Assembly (NCBI GenBank): GCA_038211475.1
Contig: JBBQVN010000082.1
Coordinates: 1 to 16,320, forward strand
From: JANYBT01 sp038211475
Lineage (GTDB): Bacteria; Acidobacteriota; Terriglobia; Terriglobales; Acidobacteriaceae
DNA: 16,320 nucleotides
Direction of reading: 5' to 3'
The notes under the pieces were generated by a model that ran no database searches, was not told the DNA's origin, and worked only from the letters and a program-made list of their open reading frames with translations. Below are positions 14,114-16,320 of this stretch, one piece after another. The first letter of the stretch is position 1; each line of letters begins with the position of its first letter. Position numbers and translations under genes: made by a program.

Positions 14114-15799
14114 TCAGGCCGCGGCATCGTTCCACCCGGTTTGGTCCGCTGGCGGAATAAAGCTCATCGCCCGCTCGGCCAGCGCGGTAATGGTCAGACT
14201 GGGATTGACCCCCAGGTTGGCTGCCACCACCGAGCCGTCGCAGACATACATATTCTGGTATCCAAAAACCCGATGGCGGCCGTCTACCACGCCCTTCTCG
14301 GGAGTAGCGGCAATGACGCAACCTCCGATACAGTGCGCGGTGCCGGGCACATCGAAAAGAATCTCCGGTACCATGCTGATTGCCGTTCCTCCGCTGAGCT
14401 CGGCGAATTTCCGAGCAAATTGGTTCGCCGCCGGAATGTAGGTCGGCACTTTGTCCCCCCGGCTCACCAGGAACTTTCGGAAAGGCCAGAACCAGGGGCG
14501 TCGCCAGTCCATTTCGATATGACTATCCAGCGCCTGCATGCACAGCAGGATCACAGACTCTCGCGCCCAACCGAAAGGTCGAAACAAACGCAGAGTTTTC
14601 CATGGATGCAGCAGGAGAGAAGAGACGACATTTGCTAGCCACAGAGCAATCCGCGGCATCCCCGGCCGGTCATCGGTCAAAATGGTGGTGAGAAGGCTCA
14701 GCGCATCTGAACCGCTGGGGTAACGCACTGCTTCAATGTGGGTAAGTTCGTCGATGTAAATGCGGGACCCGATGGCCACGCCTTGGGACAGGTCTTCGCG
14801 GCAACCCGGCACTCGCACTCCGAGCAATGATTCGGAGTTGGTGCGCACCTGTTTCCCAAGCTGCATGCTCACTGCGGGCAAGGAGCCCTTCTCCCGCAGC
14901 CGGAAGAAAAGTTCCATCGTTCCCAGCGAGGAGGCGGAGAAGACCACTCCGCGGCAGGTAAAGCGCTGCGGTTGCCGCCCAATCCATGCGGTGGATTTTT
15001 CCGTGCTGACCTCGTATCCCGCTGAGCCATCTTTTTCGCCGCTGCGAGGCTTCACATCTACAACTTTCGTTTCCGGGAATATCCGAAGGCCGCGTTTTTC
15101 CGCGAGATACAGGTAATTCATATCCAGCGTGTTCTTGGCGCCATGGCGGCAACCCATCATGCAGCCGCCGCACGCGATGCAGGTGGTGCGTTCCGGACCT
15201 TCACCGCCAAAATAGGGGTCGGGGGAGGTTTGGCCACCGATTTCCCCCGGGGCCGCCTGAAAAATCGCGACGTCGGTGCAGCGGAAAGTAGGTCCGATTC
15301 CTACCTTATCCGCGGCGCGCTTCAAAAGATGGTCGGCAGGTCCGAGAATGTTATTGGGTTGAACTCCGAGCATCCGCGAAGCCATGGCATAGTGCCGAGG
15401 CATCTCTGCGTTCCAGTCGGCGAGTCCAGTCCAGGATCCGGTGCTCCATACCTGCGGCGGGGGAGAAAGCAGAGTGCTGGCATAGGTAATCGATCCTCCG
15501 CCCACCGCGCAGCCATGCATCACCGTCATGTGTTTAAAGAACCGCATATTGAAAAAACCGCGCAAAGCAATCTTGGGACGCCAAAACCACCGATGCAGGG
15601 ACCAACTCGTGCGCGGCAGCTCTTCCGGGGTCCAGCGGCGGCCCATTTCCATTACGGCCACCCGATAGCCTTTCTCCACCAGACGAAGGGCGGAAACACT
15701 TCCGCCGAAACCGGAACCGATGATGATGAAATCGTAATCAAAGTCTTGACTCCTGGCGGCCAACAGATCCCGGTTCTGAACGCTCGAGTCCATGTTCAT
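14114..15799 (-). CDS. GMC-family oxidoreductase (cholesterol-oxidase-like)
   Basis: A 561-residue flavoenzyme of the glucose-methanol-choline group. The FAD-binding GSGFGG is at 28-33, followed by the Glu-ending second strand (VAVMEMG). GGGSITYA (100-107) is the GMC signature region. At 207-217 lies CIACGGCMMGC, then GAKNTLDMNYL. The active-site His (AHCIGG, His489) and Asn (GVNPSLTITA, Asn532) close the C-terminal half. It likely oxidises an alcohol or sterol-like substrate; the substrate cannot be read. The start is ATG 15799, with a modest GGAA seven bases upstream. The frame runs open to 16000, but that stretch is antisense to the next gene. Gap to the divergent gene is 76 bp. Confidence 0.88.
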   Translation of the reverse strand: MNMDSSVQNRDLLAARSQDFDYDFIIIGSGFGGSVSALRLVEKGYRVAVMEMGRRWTPEELPRTSWSLHRWFWRPKIALRGFFNMRFFKHMTVMHGCAVGGGSITYASTLLSPPPQVWSTGSWTGLADWNAEMPRHYAMASRMLGVQPNNILGPADHLLKRAADKVGIGPTFRCTDVAIFQAAPGEIGGQTSPDPYFGGEGPERTTCIACGGCMMGCRHGAKNTLDMNYLYLAEKRGLRIFPETKVVDVKPRSGEKDGSAGYEVSTEKSTAWIGRQPQRFTCRGVVFSASSLGTMELFFRLREKGSLPAVSMQLGKQVRTNSESLLGVRVPGCREDLSQGVAIGSRIYIDELTHIEAVRYPSGSDALSLLTTILTDDRPGMPRIALWLANVVSSLLLHPWKTLRLFRPFGWARESVILLCMQALDSHIEMDWRRPWFWPFRKFLVSRGDKVPTYIPAANQFARKFAELSGGTAISMVPEILFDVPGTAHCIGGCVIAATPEKGVVDGRHRVFGYQNMYVCDGSVVAANLGVNPSLTITALAERAMSFIPPADQTGWNDAAA

Positions 15800-15875
15800 G
15801 ATTGAATTCCACTGACCGAATGCAGTACCGTTGCCTTTGGGCGAGCGATTATCCCGAGGTGGGGAAAGACGACAG

Positions 15876-16320
15876 ATGCGAAAGAACGCCGAAGTGGAGC
15901 AGGCCAGAAACTTGATGACCGAAGCCACGGACTGGTCGGTAATGAAGTGGCTGGTCGAGAAGAAAAGAGTACGGCGGACGGCGGACCGCGCCAATGCCAC
16001 GCTAGATCAATTGAACGAAGCGGTGAAAGCGACTTGGAGCGAGGAGTTGAAAGATGCATACCAGGAGCTGCGGACCCAGGGAGCCCGCCCGTCTCAAGCA
16101 CGTTCGCAACTACAGGCCAAACCACCATCACCCGCCACCCATCCTGACATTCGGCTGCTGGTCAAGGGGGTCAAGGAAGCGGACGACGAAGCGTACAAGG
16201 CGAGAATGGAGGCGGAACGCACCTTCGACGAAGCCGAGCAGCAGCTCAGCACTAGCTTGGCACGCGAGGGATGCCGAAAGGCCATTCATTCCTGGGACCT
16301 CCACGAGAAAGCGATTCGCC
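15876..16320 (+). CDS. Conserved hypothetical helical protein, 3' truncated by window edge
   Basis: ATG 15876 opens a frame that runs without a stop to the right edge (148 residues seen). The protein is charged and predicted all-helical, with EATDWSVMKWLVEKKRVRRTADRA near the start and VKEADDEAYKARMEAERTFDEAEQ then SLAREGCRKAIHSWDLHEKAI later. I recall similar short hypotheticals from Acidobacteria, with no known function. GGTGGGGA lies upstream at somewhat long spacing. It diverges from the GMC gene. Confidence 0.75.
   Translation, partial: MRKNAEVEQARNLMTEATDWSVMKWLVEKKRVRRTADRANATLDQLNEAVKATWSEELKDAYQELRTQGARPSQARSQLQAKPPSPATHPDIRLLVKGVKEADDEAYKARMEAERTFDEAEQQLSTSLAREGCRKAIHSWDLHEKAIR

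Noticed and set aside
13960..14127. 56-residue N-terminal extension of the phasin-like protein
   Set aside because: The stretch contains the promoter, operator and ribosome site of the gene; ATG 13959 is the better start.
15800..16000. 67-residue N-terminal extension of the GMC oxidoreductase
   Set aside because: It does not resemble a flavoprotein N-terminus or signal peptide and is largely antisense to the gene starting at 15876.

Overview
The window looks like a chromosomal segment of a moderately GC-rich, Gram-negative-type soil bacterium. The style of the conserved hypotheticals and the gene mix (TPR membrane-protein tail, long VLCAD-like acyl-CoA dehydrogenase, AarF kinase, cholesterol-oxidase-like GMC enzyme) suggest Acidobacteriota. 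That placement is a judgement from remembered family resemblance, not a search. No plasmid, phage, IS or CRISPR hallmarks were seen.

Layout. 1-1763: end of a TPR protein, tRNA-His (-), a 2'-5' RNA ligase-family protein (-) and tRNA-Pro (+). 1926-2945: a three-helix membrane protein of unknown function, separated by a bidirectional terminator from the glyoxylate-shunt operon on the minus strand (malate synthase aceB, then isocitrate lyase aceA). A divergent LysR-type regulator starts at 6355, and the shared intergenic region carries alternating TATCG/CGATA half sites including a T-N11-A LysR box. 7403-9202: a long acyl-CoA dehydrogenase (-). 9525-10046: a PhaR-type polyhydroxyalkanoate regulator (+), then an AarF/UbiB atypical kinase (+). 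11937-15799, all minus strand: GMC oxidoreductase, a six-repeat phasin-like protein, and an alpha/beta hydrolase. At the right edge, 15876 onward, is a partial conserved hypothetical (+).

How it fits together. The genes describe lipid and acyl storage and its mobilisation. A lipase-like enzyme and an acyl-CoA dehydrogenase would feed acetyl-CoA, and the glyoxylate shunt would turn acetyl-CoA into C4 acids. A PhaR-type regulator and a phasin-like protein point to granule or inclusion biology, although no PHA synthase is inside the window.

The most interesting signal is regulatory. The same odd-centred palindrome (TGCTGCA-T-TGCAGCA or close variants) lies at the predicted transcription start of the acyl-CoA dehydrogenase gene and of the phasin-like gene, each just downstream of a good sigma70 promoter. 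A diverged 9-1-9 version overlaps the -10 box of the phaR-like gene. This reads as a small PhaR regulon linking granule-coat synthesis, beta-oxidation and autoregulation. The phasin-like protein is itself unusual, with six repeats at about 46-residue spacing and a basic PhaF/histone-like tail.
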